DNA from: Notamacropus eugenii
Taxonomy: Eukaryota; Chordata; Mammalia; Diprotodontia; Macropodidae
Assembly (NCBI RefSeq): GCF_028372415.1
Contig: NC_092875.1
Location: forward strand, 54,224,728 to 54,288,727
Length of the DNA: 64,000 nt
Reading direction: 5' to 3'
Positions 21,061 to 32,353 of this stretch are shown one piece after another. Position 1 is the stretch's first letter, and each line of letters starts with the position of its first letter. The notes under the pieces were generated by a model. It did no database searches. It was given only the letters and a program-made list of their open reading frames with translations, and was not told the DNA's origin. Both the position numbers and the translations under genes were made by a program.

Positions 21061-23810
21061 TTTTTTTTTAAATTTATTAATTTAACTTTTAACATTCATT
21101 TTCACAAAATTTTGGGTTCCAAATTTTCTCCCTATTTGTCCCCTCCCCCCACCCCAAAACACTGAGCATTCTAATTGCCCCTATCACCAATATGCCCTCT
21201 CTTTTATCATCCCTCTCTGCCCTTGTCCCCATCTTCTCTTTTGTCCTGTAGGGCCAAATAACTTTCTATACCTCTTTACTTGTATTTCTTATTTCCTAGT
21301 AGCACGAACAGTACTAGACAGTTGTTCCTAAAACTGTGAGTTCCAACTTCTCTTCATCCCTCCCTCCCCACCCATTCCCTCTGGGAAGGCAAGCAATTCA
21401 ATAGGCCATATCTGTGTAGTTTTGCAAATGACTTCCATAATAGTCATGTTGTGTAAGACTAACTATATTTCCCTCCATCCTATCCTGCCCCCCATTGCTT
21501 CTATTCTCTCTTTTGATCCTGTCCTTCCCCAAGAGTGTTGACTTCAAATTGCTCCCTCCTCCCACTGCCCTCCCTTCCATCATCCCTCCTACCCTGCTTA
21601 TCCCCTTCTCCCCCACTTTCCTGTATTGTAGGATAGGTTTTCATACCAAAATGAATGTGCATTTTATTTCTTCCTTTAGTGGAATGTGATGAGAATAAAC
21701 TTCATGTTTTTCTCTCACCTCCCCTCTTTATCCCTCCACTAATAAGTCTTTTGCTTGCCTCTTTTATGAGAGATAATTTGCCCCATTCCATTTCTCCCTT
21801 TCTCCTCCCAATATATTTCTCTCTCACACCTTAATTTCATTTTTTTAAGATATGATCCCATCCTATTCAATTCACTCTGTGCTCTTTGTCTGTGTGTGTG
21901 TGTGTGTGTATGTGTGTAATCCCATCAACTACCCAGATACTGAAAAGTTTCAAGAGTTACAAATATTGTCTTTCCATGTAGAAATGTAAACAGTTCAACT
22001 TTAGTAAGTCCCTTATGATTTCTCTTTACTATTTATCTTTTCATGCTTCTCTTGATTCTTGTGTTTGAAAGTCAAATTTTCTTTTCAGCTCTGGTCTTTT
22101 CATCAAGAATGCTTGAAAGTCCTCTATTTCATTGAAAGACCATTTTTTCCCCTGAAGTATTATACTCAGTTTTGCTGGGTAGGTGATTCTTGGTTTTAGT
22201 CCTAGTTCCTTTGACTTCTGGAATATCCTATTCCACGCCCTTTGATCCCTTAATGTAGAAGCTGCTAGATCTTGTGTTATCCTGATTGTATTTCCACAGT
22301 ACTTGAATTGTTTCTTTCTAGCTCCTTGCAATATTTTCTCCTTGACCTGGGAACTCTGGAATTTGGCCACAATGTTCCTAGGAGTTTCTCTTCTTGGATC
22401 TCTTTCAGGCAGTGATCAGTGGATTCCTTGAATACTTATTTTGCCCTTTGGTTCTAGAATCTCAGGGCAGTTTTCCTTGATAATTTCATGAAAGATGATG
22501 TCTAGGCTCTTTTTTTGATCAAGGCTTTCAGGTAGGCCCATAATTTTTAAATTGTCTCTCCTGGATCTATTTTCCAGGTCAGTTGTTTTTCCAATGAGAT
22601 ATTTCACATTATCTTCCATTTTTTCATTCATTTGGTTTTGTTTTGTGATTTCTTGGTTTCTCATAAAGTCATTAGCCTCCATCTGTTCCATTCTAATTTT
22701 TAAAGAACTATTTTCTTCAGTGAACTTTTGAACCTCCTTTTCCATTTGGCTAATTCTGCTTTGGAAAGCATTCTTCTCCTCACTGGCTTTTTGAACCTCT
22801 TTTGCCAATTGAGTTAACCTATTTTTCAAGGTGTTATTTTCTTCAGCATTTTTTTGGGTCTCCTTTAGCAAGGTGTTGATCTGCTTTTCATGCTTTACTT
22901 GCATCTCTCTCATTTTTCTTCCCAGTTTTTCCTCCACCTCTCTAACTTGATTTTCAAAATCCTTTTTGAGCTCTTCCATGGCCTGAGCCCATTGTGTGGG
23001 CTGGGATACAGAAGCCTTGACTTCTGTGTCTTTCCCTGATGGTAAGCATTGTTCTTCCTCATCAGAAAGGAGGGGAGGAAATACCTGTTCACCAAGAAAA
23101 TAACCTTCTATAGTCATTATTTTTTTTTCCCTTTTCTGGGCATTTTCCCAGCCAGTAACTTGACTTCTGAGTATTCTCTTCACACCCACTTCACCTCCAG
23201 ATCCGCCCAGCTAGTGCTTGGGGTCTGAGATTCAAATGCTGCTCCCCAGCCTCAGGGCTTTTGGTGGGGGCAGGGCTACTATTCAGTGTGAGATTAAGTT
23301 CAGGTGCTCAGGTGGGGGCAGGGCCGCCACTCAGGGCTCAGTTCTCTCAGGGGGTTTATGCAGAGACCTTCAACAATGGATCCAAGCTCCTGCCTGCTTG
23401 GGGAGCCCCCGTCTGCTGCTGCCTCCGCTGCTGCCTCCAGAGGGGGCCTGAGTCATGGAGGCAACCCCTCCCCTCCCCAAACCAAAAAGACTCTCTCACT
23501 CACCCCTGGCACCTGTGGGTGGAGGGACCCACGTGGCTGCTGGAGATTCTGTCCCTGAAGCCTGCTGGGATCTGCTCATCTCGGCAGCCAAGGCAGGGCG
23601 GGGCTCGGCTCCAGCTCCTAGTCTGGGGCACAATGGACCTATCGTGTCAGGTTTTCAGGTCCCTCTGGAACAGAAATCTTGTCTGCTCTGTTGTTCTGTG
23701 GCTTCTGCTGCTCCAGAATTTGTTGGGGTTTATTTTTTACAGATATTTTATGGGCTATGGGTTCGGAGCTAGCGTATGTGAATCTTTCTACTCTGCCATC
23801 TTGGCTCCTC
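21061..23810 (-). mobile_element. HAL-C: ORF1-only L1-derived element
   Basis: A minus-strand full-length copy. The head, at the right edge, reads GGAGGAGCCAAGATGGCAG on the minus strand. A 5' UTR of about 670 bp, an ORF1 with few lesions (22041-23143) and the family tail follow, finishing at the T-rich run 21061-21072 (its poly-A). The 11-bp duplication CTGAATTTTCT is at 21050-21060 and 23811-23821. The coding sequence is visibly very close to HAL-E, so it is one of the younger copies. Confidence 0.9.
22041..23143 (-). pseudogene. L1-type ORF1 with few frame lesions (HAL-C)
   Basis: The family start ATGCCC lies at 23143-23141. An indel in the following A-run puts the N-terminus out of frame, but the frame from EGYFLGEQVF to KGKISIQGIH (down to about 22416) is open and includes the whole coiled coil and the NLKIMGLPES motif. 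A frameshift before the C-terminal domain leaves the last 109 codons in another frame (22370-22041, ending in ESREA). As a protein family it is the L1 ORF1p nucleic-acid chaperone. As it stands it cannot yield the full 366-residue product. Confidence 0.9.
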
Positions 23811-23839
23811 CTGAATTTTCTAACAGAGACTGTTCCTGA
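23261..23839 (+). other. Antisense open frame over HAL-C 5' UTR
   Basis: A 192-codon frame runs opposite to the element, across its 5' UTR, and leaves the element at its head. Peptide blocks (ETFNNGS, LWVEGPTW, FYRYFMG, FYSAILAPP) recur antisense in HAL-E and partly in HAL-B, HAL-D and HAL-H, but in shifted frames. Primate L1 carries an antisense ORF0 at a comparable place. Any functional likeness is speculation. Confidence 0.25.
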
Positions 23840-24200
23840 CATTAAAAAAGGAGTGTCAGGAAAAAAGAGTGTCAGCATATTTATACATGTTGATGCAAAT
23901 GTACTCAAGGCTACCAGCCAAGTCACTGGGGTATTTTGTATGCTACTATTTATGCATGATTCTGGATTGTTGGAGAGAATGGTGATGCAAGAGTTTGGAT
24001 TTTTGTTAGGAGAAGAATTGGTTCAAAAACTTCAGATGGGAGATTTTCTTTACAAGTAATACATGGTTCAAAAGATTCTTTGAGACCCTCACTAGAGAAG
24101 AAAAAGATAAAGGAAATTGTAGGGGCTGCAGTCTCCTCAATATGTTTCTGATTGCCTTCTTGTCTCCTTAGAAACTTTAGGAACTGTTCTCCTTGAGTGA
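23822..24200. other. Unassigned
   Basis: No repeat family or coding sequence recognised. A short near-repeat GGAGTGTCAGGAAAAAAGAGTGTCAG occurs near 23850. Confidence 0.4.
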
Positions 24201-24397
24201 CAGAGTTGGGGAACCTGTGGCTTCCAGGCCACATGTGACCCACTAGGTCCTCAAGTGCAACCCTCTGCCTGAATCCAAACTTCATCGAACAAATTCCCTT
24301 AATAAAAAGAATTGTTCTGTAAAACTTGGATGCAGTCAAAAGGCCACACCCAAGGACCTAGAAGGCCTCATGGCTGCAGGTCCCCTGGTTTGGGACC
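24201..24397. repeat. Palindromic hAT-type MITE
   Basis: The two halves are imperfect reverse complements with arms of roughly 90 bp. GTTGGGGAACCTGTGGC, CACTAGGTCCTCAAGTGC and TGAATCCAAACTT on the left pair with GACCTAGAAGGCC, ACTTGGATGCAGTCAAAAGG and CAGGTCCCC on the right. The start CAGAGTTGGGGAACC is typical of hAT ends. Confidence 0.7.
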
Positions 24398-25360
24398 TTT
24401 CTCTTAGTTTGAGCTGAGATATCTCTCTTCCAGTGGAAAAACGCATTCATTCTGTGTTTTCTGGTATGTTCTCTTGGGTATGATTTTTCCTATTTCTCTT
24501 TGCTACTTAAGTAAATGGTTTTAGTTGCTCTTCACTACATATGATAGTCTGTTGTGTTGTTGTTGCTTGTCTTTTGCTCTTAAAGAGTCTTTTGTGTAAC
24601 TAGTTGATGGTGGTAAGGAATCAGACTGCCAAAAGGAAGCTAAGGTCTAGTGGGAGACTTTTGTTCTAACCTTAAAATAACATGCCTCTACATCAGAAAT
24701 ATTGGGTGGGAGGGTATTTAATTCTAATGTAGTATTCTTCTTAAAGATTGGAGGAAATAACAGTTAACCTTGTGACCTTACTCCTATTCTTCTCAAAGCA
24801 GAAATTGCTGTCTCCATTGGAGAAGGGTGAATAAGATTCCAGACAGATCTATCAGTACTACTCATGACAACCCATGTGGACATACATATCTTACATGGGC
24901 ACCCACACATCTTACACAAGAATGACCAGACCTTCCTGCTGTAATCAGAGGTTTTTCCAGGCCAGAACAGGATCGAAAACTGACATCCTCTGAAAAGGTG
25001 GGGGGTGGGGGGAGAAGACACCCACTTACTCTCAGATTTGGCAAAAGGTTTAGAATGCAAAAGCTTTGATATATTGCTTCTGGTCTTTCAGGGAATTCTA
25101 GAAAGAATGCCTTCTGGAAAGAAGGCATCTGAGATAGAACCTGATGAGACAGAATATAGAGAGTGGGGAAAAAAAAGATGCTAATCATCTGAGTACTTGT
25201 CTTTTCTCTTTGTCCACCTCCCCTTTTTCTTTGTACCCTTCTTCGTGCTCAAAACAATAATTTTCCTTTGCTATTCCATAGTACCTATACAGAAGTCCTC
25301 ACTGGTAAACCCATTTTAGTCTCATTTTAGTTTTAAAGAGAACTTTATCTTGTATCTGTG
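24398..25360. other. Unassigned
   Basis: No family recognised. Open frames of about 100 codons on the minus strand (24764-25188) have no recognisable motifs. Confidence 0.4.
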
Positions 25361-25525
25361 GGGCCACTGCAAGTCAATTTGATGATTGTCTTGCCACTGA
25401 ACTCAAGGATCCTGGAGGAGAGAGTGAGGCTGACAACTTTGTGCAACTTGGCCCCCTGAACAAGACAAGAGGCTACCCTCATGATGTCATTGGTCCTTTT
25501 CAAGAGCAAAGGAAGAAGAACAATG
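25361..25525 (+). repeat. SINE tail fragment (RTE-like 3' end)
   Basis: Reads GTCTTGCCACTGAACTCAAGG, GGAGGAGAGAGTGAGGCTGA and GATGTCATTGGTCCTTTTCAAG, then A/C-rich sequence. The same tail is present at 38040-38195. Confidence 0.65.
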
Positions 25526-26346
25526 ACAAGGATTCTGAATGAAGTCTTTACAGAGAGAAGGACTTTCAGAGTAGGTGTTATGAGTTAAACCTTGTCACAC
25601 ATAATTATGGTATATGGTACTATATGGTACCATATGGTATATGGTACTATAATTATGGTAGTGTAAGTTTAAGCTTACTCCTCCCATAAAGGCCGCATTT
25701 GTGAAAAGGAGTGAATTTTCTTTTTCTCTTTCTCCTCCTCCTCCTCTTCTTCACCCTTTTCTTTATCCTTTTTATTCCTCCTCCTTTTTTTTCCCCAAAA
25801 GCTGGGACAATTTACTTTTTGTCCTGCATGGTTTGCATTTTTTGATTTCTTGAAATATATCTCTGAAAAGACAGGCTTTTAAAAGGTACGTCATGTTGTC
25901 ATCGAGACTCTACAAGAACAAAGAACAGCATCTTGCCTCTCTAGGGTTACTACTGGGTGAAGAATAATGGTTTCCCATCATTCTGGGAAGACTGAAGATA
26001 CCTTTCATTGCAGACCTCGTGGCAGATTTCTGCACTGGGCAGATCAAGACTAGTACACTGTGATAATCTGAACATCTGGCTAAGTATAACCAAGTTCTCA
26101 GAATTGAGGAAAAACTGGGCTAAATTTGCTGGAAGGAACTTCAGAAACCCTTGGACCAAGTAAGCTCAGTGGGCAGGAGGGCCTCAGAGCTAGCAGGCAC
26201 TAGTCACCTATGTTGAAGTCTGCTCCTGTCCTAAGAATGGGCAGCTCCAAGTACCAGACCAATTCGCTTTTTGTGGGGTAGGACAAGGGCCTCTACTAAA
26301 CTTCCCCTTCCTCTCCATCTTTTTCTGATGTTCTCACTGTCTCAGT
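25526..26346. other. Unassigned, with palindromic and C/T-rich segments
   Basis: About 25600-25660 has repeated TATGGTACTATA/ATATGGTACCATAT words forming local palindromes. About 25720-25795 is a CTCCTT-rich array followed by AAAAGCTGGGACAATTTAC, a segment also found at about 37640. No coding sequence seen. Confidence 0.4.
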
Positions 26347-26636
26347 GGGGTGGAGGAAAGATGGCAGAGAGAGGCCAGGAAGGCACCTGAGCTCTCCCCA
26401 GTTTCCCTCAGAAATACTGTTGAAACAAGCCTCTAGGTGGATTCTAGAGTGACAGAAGCCACAAAATGTTGGAGCGAGGTAGTCTTCCAGCTTGAGTAAG
26501 CTTGGAAGGACTTAGGAAAGAGTTCATCTCACTTGGGAGAAGGGAGAGCACAGTCCAGCATGGGTGGTGCCCTGGCAAGTCAGAGGGAGGCTCTTAGCCA
26601 TGGCACAGATCATCAACCAGGACTCATTGGTGTAAG
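26347..26636 (+). mobile_element. L1/HAL 5' UTR fragment, divergent
   Basis: Starts GGAGGAAAGATGGCAGAGAG and follows the order of the HAL 5' UTR: GATTCTAGAGTGACAGAAGCC, then CACAAAATGTTGG. No ORF1 follows. It is more diverged than any HAL copy and may come from the parental L1 lineage. Confidence 0.5.
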
Positions 26637-26689
26637 AGGAAGAATCAATGCAAAGAAATTAGATGGGGGAGGAGGGGTGTTAGTTCTTG

Positions 26690-27265
26690 AAACTTAGGAT
26701 ATAGAAGAGTATTTAGATTTATGGGAATGGAAGCATAAGGGAGGAATATTTGGAGTAGGAGTAAGGGAGTAGGTTAAGTAATAGGAGGACAAGGTAGTAG
26801 ATAGAAGTAGAGGTAATGTAATACTGAGATTAAAGCTCTTCCCCACCCATTAATAGGCCTGCCATTAAGGAGAGTTCGATTATGGGAGGTTTCTAGGAAG
26901 GCCCGCACTTTTTGTTAATGAGGCACTATTTTCAAGGGTTGTGATGTCCTATGGCTCTGAAAAGTGTATAAATACTCTGAGGTGAGGTTTTACTTTGGGG
27001 CTTACTCATTGTAAGTGTTTGCTTGGCCAGATGAGACTCTGGGCTGCCACTAAGGAGCCCCCAGGCTTTGAAAACCCAGATGTTGGTGCTTCTCTCAGTG
27101 ATAACTATGTATGTATGGTCAAACAGTGATCTGTCTGTTGATCTGTGATATATGTATTGCTTATGGTCATGCAGCTGGAAGCACTGTCTGTTGATGTTTA
27201 TTTCTCTGTATTTTCTCTGAAGTTCAAGGTGCTGACTTTTTCCCCAGAATTAAGTGAATGATATA

Positions 27266-27311
<46 letters not shown>

Positions 27312-27440
27312 AGCTTGATTAAAATGATTGTTGATGCCTCAAAAGTTGCCTTTCCTTTTAGAAAAGCAGATCTAAGAACCTGTGATAGCAGGCCCTTCTG
27401 TGTATGTCAGAGTGTTTGCTTTTACAGATAGTCAGGAGAA
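26690..27440 (+). mobile_element. Possible solo LTR
   Basis: A strong TATA box (GTGTATAAATACTCTG, about 26965) lies upstream of a G/T/C-rich stretch and a later AGCTTGATTAAAATG segment, the order of an LTR with U3, R and U5. No terminal TG..CA with target duplication could be fixed, partly because a TA array expanded inside it. It could also be a DNA transposon or a host promoter. Confidence 0.35.
27262..27311. repeat. (TA)n microsatellite
   Basis: About 25 TA units, broken once by a C (ATATACATATA). Confidence 0.95.
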
Positions 27441-27509
27441 ATAGGAAATAAGAGATATGCACAAACATAAAAACAAAAGTCAGGAGTAAAATTTCTTAGG
27501 GAAATTGTA

Positions 27510-27594
27510 TATCTATATATGTGTATATATATATATGTATATATATAGAAATGTGTATATATGTATGTATGTGTATATATGTATATATGTATGA

Positions 27595-27653
<59 letters not shown>

Positions 27654-27672
27654 ATCTATCTACCTATCTATC
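27510..27672. repeat. (TATG)n/(ATCT)n compound microsatellite
   Basis: TATATG/TGTATA units lead into a pure ATCT array of about 15 units, then an imperfect CTATCTACCTAT end. Confidence 0.95.
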
Positions 27673-28009
27673 TATTGGTATATATCCATGCTTAATTTTA
27701 GTTTTTTGGGAGGAGGGAGAAGAATGGGGAAAATGAACAAAGTAAAAAGTGCACAGCAGAGAACAAAAGAAAACTTACAAAGTAGCGAAGAAAAGATGGA
27801 CAGCTCTCAACACAATAAGCAGTATTTATTAGATAGGCTTTCTTGAAATGGAAATTTATTGCTGTATATTTTGAATTCTCTCTTATGTTCTGTTGTGTAT
27901 ATGACATGCTTTTTTTTCTTATTTTGTATTTAAGTTTCAATATTTAAGTTTATAATATGCTTCTTTTTCTATTTTTCTACTGTATATTTAAATTGAAAAG
28001 AAAAACAAT
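27673..28009. other. Unassigned
   Basis: A/T-rich, with no family recognised. It leads into the inverted L1 piece. Confidence 0.35.
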
Positions 28010-28440
28010 CCTTTTTGAGCTATCCTGAGAGGACTTTGGGGGCTTGAGACCAATTTATATTCCCCTTTGAGGTTTCATATGTAGGCACTGTGACATTATT
28101 GTCCACTTCTGAGTTTGGGTTTTGATGTTCCCTGTTGCCATAGTAGTTTTCTATGGTCTGGGTTCTCGTCCATTTCTTACTAATTTTTCAACCTATTTTG
28201 TGACTTAAAGTTGAGCTCTGCTCTTGGGGTTCCAAGGTTCTTATGCTGGGAGCCAGGGGCCTGGTCACTGGCTTTCTGCTCCAGGCCCTCAGGTGCTTGA
28301 GGCTTGCTTACTGCACTAGGGTAGCCCAGGGAGCCTGTTGTGCTGGGGTTCCAGGGCTTGCAACTTGCCCTCTGGGGTGCAGTTAGAGGCATCTCTGCTG
28401 GCCTGCTGAGCCAAGACCAATGGGTATAAGATAATTACTC
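28010..28440 (-). mobile_element. L1 5' UTR/ORF1 N-terminal piece, inverted
   Basis: On the minus strand the sequence ends with AATATAAATTGGTCTCAAGC ... CTCAAAAAGGATT. This corresponds to the ORF1 segment just before the coiled coil (the WAQAMEELKKD region of HAL-E). Upstream lies a C/A-rich stretch similar in style to an L1 5' UTR. It is opposite in orientation to the L1 that follows at 29005. Confidence 0.5.
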
Positions 28441-28639
28441 TTTTAAGTTGTTCCTAAATGGTCTTACTTTTTGAAACCGTATCATACTCAAGTCTACTCC
28501 AATCTTTCTTATCAACTATCCAACTACTAACAACAATCTTAAACATATGTTTTACATTTTACATACATAAAAGGTGAGAAGTCTGTCCTTATTGAGTCTC
28601 TTGTAATTAGTCATTGGTATATGTACCTTATATTTCTCT

Positions 28640-29000
28640 TGACTCTTGCATGCTAAATCTTCTATTAACTTCAGGTTGTTTTTTTTTTTAACAAAGTCTT
28701 GATAGTCTGACAGTGTATTAAATGTCCTTTTTTCACTCAGGATTATGTTCAGCTTTGACGCGTATGATATTTTTGGCCAGAACCCCAGTTCTTTTGCTCT
28801 TCAATATATAGTGTTCCAAGACCTGTGATCTTTTAATGTCATCACTACTGTGTCTTATGTGATTCTAATTGTGGCACACCATATTTAAATTTTTTTCTTG
28901 TTGCTCATAATATTTTATCCTTGAGCTGGAGGTTTCAGAATTTGACTATAATATTTCTGTGCATTTTCCTTAAAGGATCTCTTTCAGGTGGTATCAAATA
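28640..29000 (-). pseudogene. L1 ORF1 C-terminal domain remnant, inverted
   Basis: The minus strand reads ACCTGAAAGAGATCC, AATTCTGAAACCTCCAGCTC, AGGATAAAATATTATGAGCA and then a segment matching the ITQDLA..LRD..W region. These are the landmarks that follow ERDP in HAL-E ORF1, but it is far more diverged and full of stops. Confidence 0.6.
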
Positions 29001-29004
29001 GTAT

Positions 29005-32000
29005 TTGAAAAATCAAATAAGAGAGACAGAAGAAAAATTGGGAAAAGAAATGAGAACTATGTCGGAGAATTACGAAAAAAAGATTCAACAGCTTGGAAAA
29101 AGAAGCACAAAAAATTGACTGAAGAAAACAACTTCTTAAAAAATAGAATTGGCCAAATTAGGGAGAAAAATCCACTGAAGAGAAAGCAACTCCTTTAAAA
29201 GTAGAATTGTCCAAATGGAAAAGGAGTTACAAAAGCTAAGTGAAGAAAATAGTTCTTTAAAAATTAAAATTGGGCAAGTGGAAGCTAATGACCCTATGAG
29301 ACATCAAGAATCAGTCAAACAAAATCAAAAGAATGAAAAAATAGGGAAAAAATGTAAAATACCTCATTGGAAAAGCAACTGACCTGGAAAATAGATCCAG
29401 GAGAGATAATTTAAGAATTATTCAACTACCTGAAGGCTGTGATCAAAAAAAGCCTGGATAGCATCTTTCAAAAAAGGAGTGGGTCAAACAACAAATCACA
29501 GAAATAATCAACACTTTCATCAAAGAGAATAACAATGATGAGATAACACACTTATGGGATGCAACCAAAGCAGTTCTTAGGGGAAATTTTATATCTTGAA
29601 ATACTTAAGTGAATAGAACAGAGAAAGAGTACATCAATGAATTGGGCATGCAACCAAAAAAGCTAGAAAGAGAACAAATTAAAAATCCCCAAATAAATAC
29701 CAATAGAAATTCTGAAAATCAAAGGAAAGATTAATAAAATTGAAAGTCAGAAAACTATTGAACTAGTAAGTGACACTAAGAGCTTGTTTTATGAGAAAAA
29801 AGACCAATACAATAGATAAACCTTTGGTTAATTTGATTAAACAAAAGAAAGAAGAAAACCAAATTACTGATATCAAAAATATAAAGGGTGAATTCACCAT
29901 GAAATGAAGAGAAAATTAAAGCAATAATTAGGAGCTATTTTGCCCAACTGTATGCCAATAAATCTGACAATATAAATGAAATGGACTAATATTTATAAAA
30001 ATATAAATTGCCAAGGTTAATAAAAGAGAAAATAAAATACTTAAGTAACCCATCTTAGAAAAAGAAAATAAACAAGCCATCAATGAACTACTTAAGAAAA
30101 AAATCTCCAGGGCTAGAAGGTTTTACAAGTGAATTCCACCAAACATTTAAAGAAGAATTAATTTCAATATCATATAAAATATTTGGAAAAAATAGGTGGA
30201 GTCCTACCAAATTCATTTTATGACACAAATATGGTGCTGATACCTAAACCAGGAAGAGCCAAAACAGAAAATTATAGACCAATTTCCCTAATGAATATTG
30301 ATGCAAAAATTTTAAATAAAATATTTTCAAAGAGATAACAGCCATTTATCACAAGAATTATGCACTATGACCAGATGGAATTTATATCAGGAAGGCAGGG
30401 CTGGTTCAATAATAGGCAAACTATCAGCATAATTGACCATATCAACAACAAAGCCAACAGAAATCATATGATTATCTCAAGAGATGTAAAAAAAGCTTTT
30501 GACAAACTATGATACCCATTCTTATTAAAAAGACTAGAGAGTATAGGAATAAATGGCACTTTCCTTAAAATGACAAGTAGTATCTATCTAAAACCATCAG
30601 CTAGCATTATGTAATGGGGACAAACTAGAAGACTTCTCAATAATATCAGGAGTGAAACAAGGATGCCCATTATCACCACTATTATTTAGTATTGTACTAG
30701 AAACTTTAGTTTTAGTAATAAAAGAAAGAAAAGACATTGGAGGAATTAGACTAGGCAATAAGGAAAAAAGCTACCAATCTTTGTGGATGATATGATGGTA
30801 TGCCTAGAGAATCAACTAAAATCTATTTAAAATAATTAACAACTTTAGCAAAGTTGCAGGATATAACATAAACCCACATAAATCATCAGCATTTTTATAT
30901 AGTACCAAACAAAGCCCAGCAATAGAACATATAAAGAGAAATTCCATTTAAAATAGCTGTAGAAAACATATTTGGGAATCTTTTCCTGCCAAGACAAACC
31001 CAGGAACTATATGAACTCAATTACAAAACACTTTTCACACAAAAAAGGCAGATTTAAACAACGGAAAAAATATCAATTGCTCATGGGTAGGCTGAGCTAA
31101 TATAATAAAAACAACAATTCTACCTCAATTAATTTAGCTATTTGGTACCATACTAATCAAACCACCAAAAATTATTTTATAGAGCTAGGAAAAATAATAA
31201 CAAAATTTATCTGGAAGAACAAAAAGTCAAGAATATCAAGGGAATTAATGAAAAAAAATGAAAAGGAGGGCAGCCTAGCTGTATCAGATCTAAAATTATA
31301 TTATAAAGCAGCAATCATCAAAACTATTTGGTACTGGCTAAGAGTTAGTGTGGTAGATCAGTGAAATAAGTTAGGTACACACAACAGTGGTAAAAGACTA
31401 TAGTAATCTACTATTTGATAAATCCAAAGGCTCCAGCTTCCAGGATAAAGAACTCACTATTTGACAAAAACTGCTAGGAAAACTGGAAATTAGTATGGCA
31501 GAAATTAGACTAACATCTCACACCCTATACAAAGATAAGATTAGATGGGTTCACGATTTAGACATAAAGGGTGATATCATAAGCAAATTAGGAAAGCAAG
31601 AAACAATCTGTCTGTCAGATCTATGGAGAAGGGGAGAATTTATGACCATTACTGAACATTGTTGAAATGCAAAATGGATAATTTTGATTACATTTAATTT
31701 AAAAGAATTTGCGCAAACAAAATCAATCCAACCAAGATTAAAAGAGAAGCAGAAATCTGGGAAACAATTTTTATAGCCAGTGTCTGATTTCTCAAATACA
31801 TAGAGAACTGAATCAAATTTATAAGAATACAAGTCATTCCCTAATATAGTCAAAGGATATAAACAGGCAGTTTTTAGATGAAGCAATTAAAGCTATCTAT
31901 AATCATAAGAAAAAATGTTCTAAGTCACTATTGATTAGAGAAATGCAAATTAAAACAATTCCATGGTACCACCTCACACCTATTAGATTGGCTAATATGA

Positions 32001-32353
32001 CAGAAAAGGAAAATGGTAAAAGTTGGAGAAGATATAGGAAAATTGGAACACTAATGCATTGTTGGGGGAGTTGTGAACTGATCCAGTTATTCTGGAGAGC
32101 AATTTGGAACTCTGGCTAAAGGGCCATAAAACTGTACATACCCTTTGATCCAGCAATAACATTACGAGGTCTGTAGCCCTGAAAGATCACAAAAAAGGGA
32201 AAAGGACCAACGTATACAAAATCATTTATAGTAGCTCTTTTTGTGGTGGCAAAGAATTGGCAGTTGAGGGAATGCCAATCAATTGGGGAACAGCTGAACA
32301 AGTTGTGGTATATGAATGTAATGGAATACTATTGTGCTGTAAGAAATGATGAG
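29005..32353 (+). pseudogene. L1 remnant: ORF1 coiled coil joined to ORF2
   Basis: 29005-29450 is a decayed ORF1 coiled coil (GAAAAATTGGGAAAAGAAATG ... AATTATTCAACTACCTGAAGG). At about 29460 it jumps into the middle of ORF2, skipping the endonuclease. The first recognisable peptide is KEWVKQQITEIINTF. Reverse transcriptase follows in broken frames: the palm motif is near 30785 as F-V-D-D-M-M (usually F-A-D-D), with LSPLLFSIVLE upstream. The ORF2 C-terminal region runs up to 32353, including the DPAI and NSG words. Many frameshifts and stops are present, so it is inactive. HAL-D interrupts its last part. Confidence 0.88.

Noticed and set aside
31551-31886. 111-codon minus-strand frame
   Set aside because: Antisense to the L1 ORF2 remnant; no independent support.
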